A stretch of DNA of 64,000 bases from Eleusine coracana subsp. coracana (Eukaryota > Streptophyta > Magnoliopsida > Poales > Poaceae). Location: assembly GCA_032690845.1 (NCBI GenBank), contig CM064420.1:64034707-64098706 (forward strand), in the 5' to 3' direction. Position numbers and translations under genes: made by a program. Below are positions 48,172 through 58,604 of the stretch, in pieces; position 1 is the first letter of the stretch, and each line of letters begins with the position of its first letter. The notes under the pieces were generated by a model. The model worked only from the letters and a program-made list of their open reading frames with translations. It made no database searches and was not told where the DNA came from.

Positions 48172-51100
48172 CTATTGCTCTTGGTCCTCGGCAGTCCAGT
48201 ACGTCTTCACAACCAGGAGCAGCTTTTCCCTGACTAGCGGGCCGTCTTCATGGTCCACGATCTGGCTGTCCCACCTCATCCCATCCGCTAAGCTCTTGAT
48301 CTTCACCAGCATGTCCACGTCGTCTCTGATGATCACGGTGCCCTCCGGCCTCAGGATCCTATCCATCTCAAGCAGAATGCTCTCCATCTCACACCTTGCG
48401 AAGGAAAGCGGACATGAAAAAAAATGAGGAGTTTTACTGTCCAAAATACTGGCCAGTAGTTTTAACAAACTATAAAACTATTGACCAATAGTTTGAGGGT
48501 AATTTCGTAATTGCACTATTAATTAATAAATTTATATTTATTTTTATAATAGAATATTAAGTATACGAAATCATTAAAATATTAGTTTATTTTAAAAAAT
48601 ATAAAATATTATTTATTAATCAAATTGTTAATATAACTTTATTTATAACAATAAAAACTAATTACTATAAATCTACAACTCTTATTTTTTTCGATATTAT
48701 CCTTAAATTAAGAAACTACTGACTAATAGTTATTATTTTAGATTATGAAATCTATACCGTCAGATCAAACTACTGGTAGTTTATTAAAACTACTGAATTT
48801 TGAACAGTAAAAGTCCTAAAAAAAAATTGTCAGGCAACATGCCTCCAGTAGTATGCATTTCTGATGCAGTTTTGCTTGGTTGTCGGTAAGTACCTGTTGT
48901 TGTACAGGGTGAACACCGAGTCGGCGTGGATGAGGTCGTACGTCCTCGGGTAGGTAGACATGCCTTCGCACCTGCACCCAATAGAGCACAGCGAGATGGT
49001 GAAGTGAAACCCGTCGCGCAACCGACACACCATTAAAGCACCGCCACCGATCAGTAATCAAGGACCGTTGTTACTGATGCATTGAAAAATGAAAAGCAAC
49101 GAGCGAACTCACCAGTCCTGGTAGCTTCCGATGAGGCCGCGCTCGTAGATGGCCCCGAGCGTGGTGGTGTTCCCTCCCGCGGTCGGGACCATGTTCATGA
49201 CCCACACGGGGTTGCCCGCCAGCGCCGCCGCGAAGCCGCCCAGCCGCGCGTTCATGTCCAGCACGTTCCGGTACCGCCCCTTCTGCTCCAGCTGGGCCAC
49301 CACCGACTTGTAGTGCCGCACCCGCTTCCGCCACAGCTCCGTGTCCTGCGCGAACGACTTGGGCGTCACGCCCTTGATGCCGCCGCTGGACACGCGCGGC
49401 GGCACGGCCGTCAGCCGCTGCGGCCACTTCTTCACCGCGCCGCCGGCGACCTCGTCCGCGCCGGAGACGGCCGGGAGCGGCGTGATGCAAGCCTCCATCT
49501 TGTCGTACCTGCCTCGTACGTACGCGCAGTTCGTAATCAGTCACAGGTTTACAGCTACGAATGTAATCATGCAGAAATGACGTTGAAATGTTTACTAGTA
49601 CCATGCTGCGTCTGGGTTCTTGCCGGAGCAGAAGGGCGGGGACTTGGCCTTGCACTTGACGTGGTTGAACGGCTTCTGCCAGACGGCGATGTCGCCGGAC
49701 TCCTTGACCTTGGTCCAGCAGAGGCTCCGTGCGACGGCCTCGATGGCCTGCTGCTCGGCGTTGAGGTCCTCCTTGGTCCGCTCCCACCCCTTCCAATACT
49801 TCTTCCAGTTGATCGGCGGTCCGGACAGGATCCAGTACCCTCCGGGCCGCAGCACGCGGTCCACCTCGATCAGGTACAGCCCGTCTGCACGTCACCACAC
49901 AACACAACATTCTTGTGAATACTGGACGACCGTGCGTTCGGACGGAAGCAAAGAGGAGGTCGTGCACGTGCGCGTACCGTAGAGGTGCCAGGGGATGAGG
50001 CAGCGCGAGCAGTGCGCCATGTCGAAGGAACGCGCCGGGTACGTGAGGCGGTTGGACGCGAGCACGCCGATCATGGCGGGGACGCCGCGCTCCAGCGCGA
50101 ACTGTACCTGCGCCTCGTGGGAGTCCCGCGGCGCGAACGACATGGCCAGGATGTCACGGGACAGAAGGTACGCACCCCAGCTCGCCACCTGCACGTACGA
50201 GAGTACCAAAGTCAAGACTGTCAATTTTGCAGATCTGCGCGAACAAGGTGGTTTGGATTTTTCCATGGAAGAGAAATGGCTTGTACTGCTAATTTTTCAC
50301 CCGTCTAATATTCAGCTGCACGTGAAGGCATGATACTCTATGTTACAAGTACAAATTGGCAGCTGCGATACCGAGAAAGGATAGATTTGTCCGTATGGGG
50401 GGAAAAGATGTCCAGAGAACCAACGCAAATGCGATCAAACTTCGACACAAATGGTGAGCCACCTTAACATCGCTGAAAAGTGAAAAAATGACTATGGATA
50501 CAGTTAAATGATACTTGTAGTATGTCCTAGTCTGGTACTGTTGTTTTAGCTAGAGGTTTGCAATGCACCTTGCTAATCTGATGGAATGCTATGCTTATTT
50601 TACTGAACTCGGTAAAGCTCTAAGAAACTGAAAACCAGCCTGTTCCAATTTAGCTACTGCAATCAGGAATTGGGATAAAATTCACCCATTCCCAAAAATT
50701 ATCGTGCAGAATTGCTTGAGGGAAAAGCAAAATTTCCACATTCCTAGGAGTCAGGACAGACATTCACCTAGCACAATACAAACTCCGATGCGTGAGGAAC
50801 GCAGACATTGCTTAATTTTGGTTGTCTAATCGACGGATGGGAGTCAACACTGGTCAGTATACTATTTGACCCAATTCAGTCTTCAGCTACTAGTGATATA
50901 TTCACGCTTTACACGGGAGATCCGATCCTAGATAGCAGTAACAATCAGGAGGAATAGAGACTGTTAATCAGTAGTAGTACGTACCCCGCATCCGGTGTCG
51001 AGCGCGGTGCGTATGGACCCGTCGCTCAGCGGTAAGATCTTCCCAATGTCGTCGATGTACGCATCTGCGCCGTGCGGGAACATGGTCCCGCCGCCGGGGA

Positions 51101-51731
51101 ACCTGAGCTTGTCCCCGTCGACGCGGATCCAGTTCTGCACGGCCTTCTCGACGGTGAGCTCCCTGTGCGGCACGTTGGCGAACCACGCGACGTCGCGGCT
51201 CCGCGGCCACGGGAACGGGCTGCGGTACCCCGCCGGCGCGGGCACCAGGCACCGCAGCCGCTCCCGCTCCGACGCCGACGGGCAGTGCCGCTCCCGGTAC
51301 ACCAGCCGGTCCCGCGGGTACCGCAGCGACCGCGCCACGTCCTCGCACGGCGTGTACTCCGAGTACTTGACGGGGCACGCGGGGAACGTCTTCCGCTGCG
51401 CCGACGACGACGAGGAGGAGCCGGAGGTGGAGGTGGGTAGCAGGTCGTCGGCGGCGGCGTGGTGCGGGGAGAAGTCGAGGGTGGGGGACGCCGAGCGGGT
51501 GGTGCGGGAGGAGGAGGAGGAGGTTGTGGTGGTGCAGGCGACGGCGGTGGCGATGGAGACGGCGGGGGATTGGGTCGGGGAGGCGAAGCCGCCGTGGTGC
51601 CAGACGCCGAGGAGGTAGGAGGCGCAGCAGAGGAGGAGCACGGCGACGAAGGGGAGGAACGCGGGGCGGCGGCCGGCGGCCGCGGCGGAGGGGGAGATGT
51701 GCAGCTTGGTGGCCGCGCCGCGGACCCCCAT
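48172..51731 (-). CDS. PMT-type putative methyltransferase (DUF248), Golgi type II membrane protein
   Basis: Probable S-adenosylmethionine-dependent methyltransferase of the plant PMT/QUA2 family, thought to act on pectin and related wall polysaccharides in the Golgi lumen. Six exons join in phase: 50985-51731, 49978-50188, 49602-49884, 49113-49508, 48894-48971 and 48172-48394, giving 645 residues. A short cytosolic tail precedes one transmembrane segment (about 23-45, FLPFVAVLLLCCASYLLGVW). A Ser/Thr-rich stem follows, and then the conserved CPVKYSEYTPCED. The nucleotide-binding motif LDTGCG|VASWGAYLLS spans the exon 1/2 join. Also family-typical are DMAHCSRCLIPWHLY, VDRVLRPGGYWILSGPP, VLDMNARLGGFAAAL in the second half and MDRILRPEGTVIIRDD near the end. 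The length fits the family. No defect was seen; the substrate is unknown. Confidence 0.95.
48426..48818. mobile_element. MITE in intron 5 of the methyltransferase gene
   Basis: About 390 bp of AT-rich DNA filling most of the 499-bp intron. Inverted ends: left AGGAGTTTTACTGTCCAAAAT, right (reversed) AGGACTTTTACTGTTCAAAAT, with pairing continuing through CAGTAGTTTTAA(C/T)AAACTA. The interior is AT-rich and non-coding. I could not settle a target duplication. Confidence 0.7.
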
Positions 51732-53845
51732 GGCGTCTGGCCGTCTGCCTGCCTCGCTCCCGCCGTGGGAGGGTAGGGACTGCTCAGGCTCACTTAATGA
51801 GACCGTGTTGTTTTGCCTGGCATGGGCTGTGCGCGCGTTGGAATGTGAAGGGGTTTAGGAAGAGGCGGGGACGCGGGCGCATTTGATTTGGCAATAATCG
51901 CGGTCGATAAATTAGGTGATTATTAGGCTGGCGCGGTAAAGCCGGATGGGGAGATTGGGATATGCTTGCGGCGGATGGTGGTTAGTCACAAATGCGACGC
52001 GAAATAAAACACGGGTTTTGCCTTCTGTAGCCAAACTGTTTATGGAAACAAACATAAGGGGTCAAACACTGCTTCGTTCTCTTTGAAATCTCCTCCAATT
52101 GGAATTGTTGCGTAGGTACGGCCCACGGGCACGAGCAGAGTCTACGGACCGGCAGAAAACAGGAGCGGCACGACGTACGCCTATATGTCAAAGCTAAATA
52201 GCGGCATCGTATTTGCACATCCGTCGCGTTCTTTACCCACAGAACATAACATAAGAGGAATATGTGAGGCCCGTGACGCCATTGAATCCCGATCGGCGCT
52301 CATGTGACGTGACACCCAGCATCTTCGTCACGTTTCGCTGTTTGTCTTTTACTATACCAGTTGCCCGGTTGGAAAAGTAACGCTGGTTTGGAAACATTCG
52401 TCGAGGCGAAGTGGCCATAAACAATGGCCAAATCAAGATCTACGCATAGCTCTGCCTAAATTTATGTATGCTGCTCGTACTCGGCTGTTCCATAAATTTG
52501 TGTTCTGGACGTGAAATGAATCGGTGTGGTTCTGACTTCTGATCGGTAGAGCAGCGAGGGCGGGTGCACGTGGGTCGGTCTTGTTCGAGAGGACCAAACA
52601 CTGCAGCTGCAGCAGTCCCCCTGCCACTAAACAGTTGTACCACTGTGGACTGCTGCCGCAGTGCATATCTAGACGCGACGGAGTTTTTTTGGATCTACGA
52701 GCACCTTTTTACTGGTCCAGTAAGCTGATGGCGCCACCGTAATCATTGGGGCCATGCAGATTAGTAAAACTTTTCGATGGAGACCAATCAACGGGGAGAG
52801 AAACTGACGGGTGAGCTGTCAGCAAGTTGAACGGGCAGGGGCAGCATCACCGTCACCCAAAAGTGGCGCCTCGCTGTAGGCTGTAGCTGTAGTTGGGGAC
52901 ATGGAGATTGGAGACGGTTTTGGCTCATCTGGAGCCAAGAAGAGACCGTCGGCGTCGATGACGATGTTTGTACGTTGTTCCTGCTACTAGTGGGTGGTTC
53001 ATCTGAAGTAAACCCGCCAGAAGTTGTTCCTGTGCCGCCGATTATAGCGTGGCGTGTCAGCTTTAACCGTGCACGGAGCCCCATGAACGGAAGGGAAGTC
53101 CTGTCTGCCGTCGAACGCTGTCGGCGCAGTATTTTACGTGCGCTCACGAGCCATTCCCATTTCGACCAGACGAAATGGGTAATCGATAGATTTGTCTGTA
53201 CGGGTAACCCATCATGACATCAGGACTTGTCCAATTTGGGCCCAAGCACCGTGTAAGCGCATGGGAGTTTTGCGGCCCGAGCAAACCACTTCATGCCCTC
53301 CAAAGCTCCAACCCAAAGCTCCGCTGAATCATGTGTGCTGGGTGCGTACGAGATCTGGCCCATTTTGTTTCCGCCGACAGCTCATGGTGGTCTTCTGCGG
53401 ATCAGGCGATTCAGGCCTGGTCCCCGAATCCTACTAGTCCTCCTGCTCAAATGCACGCCCGTGATGAGTAGTTATCATTTTCAAAATTCAATTCAATGGC
53501 GTTCTGATATAGGAGTAATTGATAACATCGGTTTTGGTGTTCACCGACTGAATTAGCTTCAGGCTCCAGCAAGCATATGCACAACACTTTTTTTAAAAAA
53601 AAATATAAGTAAGACAGAAGCACTGCCATTATTAAAAATAAAAAAAATGTCCTAAAATCACATAGTCTAACCTACCATAAATACTAGTAGGTCCGAGAGC
53701 AATAAACATCACCAAATTCAAGAGAAATAAAATAAAAGACGAATCAGCGGTAACAAACAAAAACCCATGCATGAAGTGCACGTACATGGCACCATCATTC
53801 AGCAAGCTATAGCTTCATCACTAATGAAGCGGCAGAGGAACAACA
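51732..53845. promoter_or_regulatory. Methyltransferase 5' flank and intergenic DNA
   Basis: The first few hundred bases must hold the leader and promoter of the methyltransferase gene; no clear TATA box was seen. The rest shows no recognisable gene or bounded repeat. Confidence 0.4.
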
Positions 53846-54063
53846 TATAAGAATTGGTAAACGTGATTGCCTATATCTCGGCTACCCACGACTGCATGTT
53901 AATATATAGAAAAAAGATTACACGTGATCAGGAGAGATTAGAGATAGGACTCTATTAACTAACTTGCAACTCAAGTTTATAGTTTAAATCTATTCTATCT
54001 GTATACGAGTCCTTCTCTAATATAATCTCCTGGTTTACATGTGAGATATAGATAATTCTAACA
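53846..54063 (-). repeat. 3' LTR of the copia element
   Basis: 218 bp. On the minus strand it begins TGTTAGAATTATC and ends CAATTCTTATA. It differs from the 5' LTR at five sites by eye. Confidence 0.93.
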
Positions 54064-54076
54064 GTCTCCCTCAATC
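54064..54076 (-). other. Polypurine tract
   Basis: TTGAGGGAGAC on the minus strand, directly before the 3' LTR. This is the expected site for plus-strand priming during reverse transcription. Confidence 0.8.
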
Positions 54077-57000
54077 TAAACTTCTCTTATGATGAAGATT
54101 TAGATTGACCTTAAAATCTTCAAACTTTCCAACTGGCAAAGCTTTTGTAAAACCATCCGCTAGCTGATCATTAGTAGACACTAACTCAACTCGCAATTGC
54201 TTTTTTAGAACTTGATCTCTTACAAAATAAAAATCAATCTCAATGTGTTTAGCTCTTGCATGAAATACCGGATTAACAGACAAATAAGTAGCTCCAAAAT
54301 TATCACATCATAATATAGGCAGTTTATCCAATTTAACACCAAGCTCAACTAACAAAGATTCATACCAGATTAATTCCGAAGTTGCATTTGCCATAGCCTT
54401 GTATTCTGCTTCTGTACTAGAACGAGCAACAGTAACTTGCTTTTTAGCACTCCAAAACACCAAATTTGGTCCAAAATATACAACAAAACCACCAGTTGAT
54501 TTTCTATCATCGACACTTCCAGCCCAATAAAAGCACTCAATAATTTTGACTTGGATTTTACCAATTTAAGACCAAGCGTTAGAGTATACTTCACATATCT
54601 AAGAATTCTCTTAACAGCAGTCCAATGTTCAGTAGTAGGTGTATGAAAGAACTGACATACTTTATTAACAGAAAATGCAAGATCTGGTCGAATAAGAGTC
54701 AAATATTGCAATGCTCCTACAATACTTCTATACTTTGTACTATCTTCTGGACTGAGTAGAGTACCTTTAAACTTGGAGAGCTTTTCGAAGGTGGAAAGTG
54801 GCATCTTGGAAGGCTTGCACTTTGTCATCCCAACACGAGTAAGAAGTTCAAGTGCATACTTTTCTTGAGACAAAATAAAACCACTATTGTCACGTTGAAC
54901 TTCTATACCCAAGAAATAATTTAGATTACCAAGATCCTTCAATGCAAAATCCTTACTCAAATCTGACAATAATGTTGTCACTGCTTCACTAGAAGAGCTA
55001 ATAACAATTATATCATCAACATAAATAAGCATATAAATTATTACACCTGACTTCTTATATATAAACAAAGAAGTATCCAATTTTGATGCCATAAAACCAA
55101 GAGTTATCAACTTTGAACTCAGTCTAGCATACCAAGCTCTTGGGGCATGTTTTAAACCATAAATAGCTTTATCAAGTCTACAAATCAAATTTGGAGCATT
55201 AGAAACTTCAAACCCAGGAGGTTGTCTCATATAAACCTCTTCTTCCAGAACACCATGTAAAAACGCATTCTAAACATCCAACTGTCTAAGACACCATCCT
55301 TGTGACACAGCCAAAGAAAGAACAAGTCTGACAGTAGCAATTTTCACAACGGGACTAAAAGTATTGTCATAATCAATTCCAAAACGCTACTTAAAACCTT
55401 TTGCTACCAAACGAGCTTTATATCTATCAATAGTACCATCAGACTTTTTCTTAATCTTAAACACCCATTTACAATCAATAACATTTTTACCTTTAGCATT
55501 CTCAACCAAATGCCACGTCTTGTTACGAAGTAAGGCATCATACTCATCTTGCATTGCTTGTTTCCACTTTGGATTATTCAATGCTTCTTCCAAATACTCA
55601 GGTTCTCTTGTAATACAAAAATATCCATACCTTACAGTGCCATCAGTAAACTTCTTTGGTTGAACAATACCATATTGTGCACGTGTTCTCTTTATCACAT
55701 CAGGAGGAGCTTGAGTAGTAATTTCTATACTTGGCATTGGAGACACAGCAGGCATAGTAGATCCAGTCGGTTGTACCAGGGGTGCCCATGCACTGGTGCT
55801 ACTCCCCACCTGATCGCCACACATCGGACTCGGAGAGGCTGACGCAGATTCGATCGGGCCTCCCGCGCGCGTACCTGAGGGCGTGCTAGGCGAAGCAGCA
55901 CTAGGATCGTCAGACCAATTTACACCACTATTCTGCCCTGTTTCTTCACCAATTTGCTCTAAATTTTCTCATGTCAACTCCTGTTCTGTAGCACTATCAC
56001 TTGAGGGGTTAGTAAGGTTAGTAATATCAGGATCAATACAGGTTACATCCCCTGGACTTAAAAGATTGGGTGGAAGAAGAATCACTTCTTTTCGAAGTTG
56101 AGCCCCTGCATTTTCATGAAGAGTAGCAAAGGGAAAGATTTGTTCATCGAAAACAACATCTCTGGAGATATAAATGCGACCATTTGATATATCAAGGCAC
56201 TTAAACCCTTTGTGCATGGAACTATAGCCAAGGAAAGCACAACGGGTGGATCGGAAAGAAAGCTTTCTAGAGTTATATAGTCGAAGATTAGGTCAACATG
56301 CACACCCAAAAATACGGAGAGAATTGTAATCAGGGATCTCATGAAGAAGACGTGCTACGGGAGTTTCAAAATTAATGACCTTACTCGGAAGGAGATTAAT
56401 AAGATAGGTAGCAGTAAGGAAAGCATGATCCCAATATTTTAAGGGCATGGATGCGTTCGCAAGAAGGGCCAGACCTACTTCAACAATGTGGCGATGTTTT
56501 CTCTCAGCCGCCCCATTTTGTTGATGAGCATGGGGACAAAACACAAGATGTGATATGCCAATACATTGAAAGAAAGAGTTCAACTTCTCATACTCGCCCC
56601 CCCCCCCCCCCCAATCACTTTGCATAGCTATAATTTTCCTATTGAATTTTCTTTCAACAAGATTCTGGAATTCTTGAAAGACACGAAACACATCAGATTT
56701 CCTTTTTAAAAGATAAATCCATGTGTATTTGCTGAAATCATCTATAAAGCTCACATAATATGTATAGCGCCCAATAGAGGAAGGTGCTGGCCCCCAAACA
56801 TCAGAAAAGATTAATTCAAGAGGAGCATTAGAAATACTATTGGACTTTGGATAAGGTAATTGATGACTTTTAGCCATTTGACAAGCATCACAAATTTCAT
56901 CAGAAGATTCTTCACTAACAAAAGGAAGTTTATTTGAACTAATGACTCTCTCAACAATGGAAAATAAAGGATGTCCTAAACGACTATGCCACCTAGAAGC

Positions 57001-58334
57001 AGATGGCCTACTGACTCCATAAACTTGACTACTCCTATTTGATTCTCCTCTTGAAATATGTGGCTCAATGGGATAGAGACCTCCTTGACATCTACCTCGA
57101 TGCAGAGTTTTCTTCGTGACTCGATCCTTGATAAGAAAAGAATAAGGATGAAGCTCAAGAAAAACATTATTGTCACGAGTTAATTTGTGAACAGAGATCA
57201 GATTCTTGCTAGCACTAGGAACATGAAGAATATTGTTTAATTGAAGTTTCTTATAAGGGATATGTAAAACTGTATGACCGATATTACTAATACTCATACC
57301 TTGCCCGTTTGCAGTGTGAACCTGATCTTGCCCATTATACTTGTCACGTATAGTGAGCTTCTCAAGCTCACCAGTCACATGATCAGTGGCTCCACTATCG
57401 GCCAACCAGTTAGAGTCGAACCCATAACCAGTAGCTGCCGCACCTGCAACCTTCTGTTCATCATCTTCTTCATACTTGTACTAGCACTTGGGCGCCTCAT
57501 GGCCCAATTTCTTATAGATCTGGCACTGAGGTTTATTGGTGTTGGCATTGCTGTTGTTGCGGACACCTTGTCTAGGTGTGTTGGGGCTGCGGTTCTGTCC
57601 ACCACGGCCGTTTGAGCCGCGCCCACGGTTACCACCACGGCCACGATTCATGCCACCATGTCTTCACATGGTAGCGTTGACGGAAGTCTGACTATTCTCC
57701 CCATACATCTCTTGACACAGGTCATACGCCAATAACTCAGAATAGACATCAGTGAGGGAAAGAGTGCCAGCACGACCAAGAATTGAAGTTACGGCAGAAT
57801 TGTAATCATAATCAAGCCATTCATCAAATATGCAATCATCTCTTCATCATCAATGACCTTACCAATAGCCGCGAGTTCATCCTTGATAGCACACATCTTG
57901 TTGTAGTAGGCCGAGGTGGTCATGCCACCCTTCTTCATCGTGGCCAGCTGCATCCTCAGGTTCGCAGTCCTTGCCTTGGAAGTGGCAGCGAACATGCTCT
58001 CAAGTGCCGCCCATGCCTTGGCAGCCGTCGGGGCTGTTGCCACCGTGCCAAGGGTTTCCTTGGTCAGAGAATTTAGCAAGTAGCTCAGAATCTGCTGATC
58101 TTTGGCCAGCCAGGAGTCATACTCCGGATTGCTGACGACATCCTTCGTCTTGCCGTCATCCTTGGTGATCTCAACGGTCATTGGTGGTTCAAGGGTGGTT
58201 CCATCAAGGAAACCCATATACTTGGCACCTCAAACTGCAGAAAGGAATTGCGCCTTCCATAGGAGGTAATTGTCCCGTGTTAGTTTCTCCGAGACAACGC
58301 CTAGTGGCGCCGGCGAGGCTAAGGACGACGCCAT
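54077..58334 (-). pseudogene. copia gag-pol pseudogene
   Basis: Minus-strand polyprotein relic, starting with ATG at 58334. Gag (to about 57700) has a stop about 40 codons in. The CCHC zinc knuckle at 57484-57525 reads CQIYKKLGHEAPKC, with Tyr in place of the second Cys and a stop directly after. Protease and integrase (57405 down to about 56293) keep the DSGATDHV active site, the pre-integrase His/Cys region (WHSRLGHP onward) and FSDVWGP. The integrase core contains a 16-C run on the plus strand at 56597-56612, coding for a Gly run next to QSDWGGG; a stop follows FGCAC. Reverse transcriptase (about 55490-54480) keeps YVDD at 55012-55023 but has several stops. RNase H and the ADGFTKAL-like end reach about 54071. 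I describe the breaks only. Confidence 0.93.
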
Positions 58335-58373
58335 CTAGATCGAAGGAGAGTTGGATGGTTTGTGAAGAAGATA

Positions 58374-58386
58374 GCTCTGATTACCA
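58374..58386 (-). other. Primer-binding site (initiator tRNA-Met)
   Basis: TGGTAATCAGAGC on the minus strand, immediately inside the 5' LTR. It matches the usual plant copia TGGTATCAGAGC except for one extra base. Confidence 0.8.
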
Positions 58387-58604
58387 TATAAGAATTGGTA
58401 AACGTGATTGTCTATATCTCGACTACCCACGACTGCATGTTAATATATAGAAAGAAGATTACACGTGATCAGGAGAGATTAGAGATAGGACTCTATTACC
58501 TAACTTGCAACTCAAGTTTATAGTTTAAATCTATTCTATCTGTATACGAGTCCTTCTCTAATACAATCTCCTGGTTTACATGTGAGATATAGATAATTCT
58601 AACA
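58387..58604 (-). repeat. 5' LTR of the copia element
   Basis: 218 bp, the direct repeat of 53846-54063. It carries the element's promoter for the minus strand. Confidence 0.93.

Larger units (their letters stand above)
53846..58604 (-). mobile_element. Ty1/copia LTR retrotransposon (4759 bp), recently inserted, defective
   Basis: Two 218-bp LTRs (53846-54063 and 58387-58604) in direct orientation bracket a minus-strand gag-pol. The order gag, protease, integrase, reverse transcriptase, RNase H is diagnostic of copia elements. By hand the LTRs differ at 5 of 218 positions. Flanks are CAACA on the left and CAGCA on the right, a probable 5-bp target duplication with one change. The primer site and polypurine tract sit where expected. 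In-frame stops and a lost zinc-knuckle Cys show it is not autonomous. Confidence 0.95.

Noticed and set aside
49082..49918. A 278-codon plus-strand frame
   Set aside because: It is antisense to methyltransferase exons 3 and 4, which carry the family motifs and clean splice sites.
51026..51793. Pro/Arg/Ser-rich 255-codon minus-strand frame and plus-strand Gly/Arg frames
   Set aside because: These are shadows of the GC-rich first exon of the methyltransferase gene.
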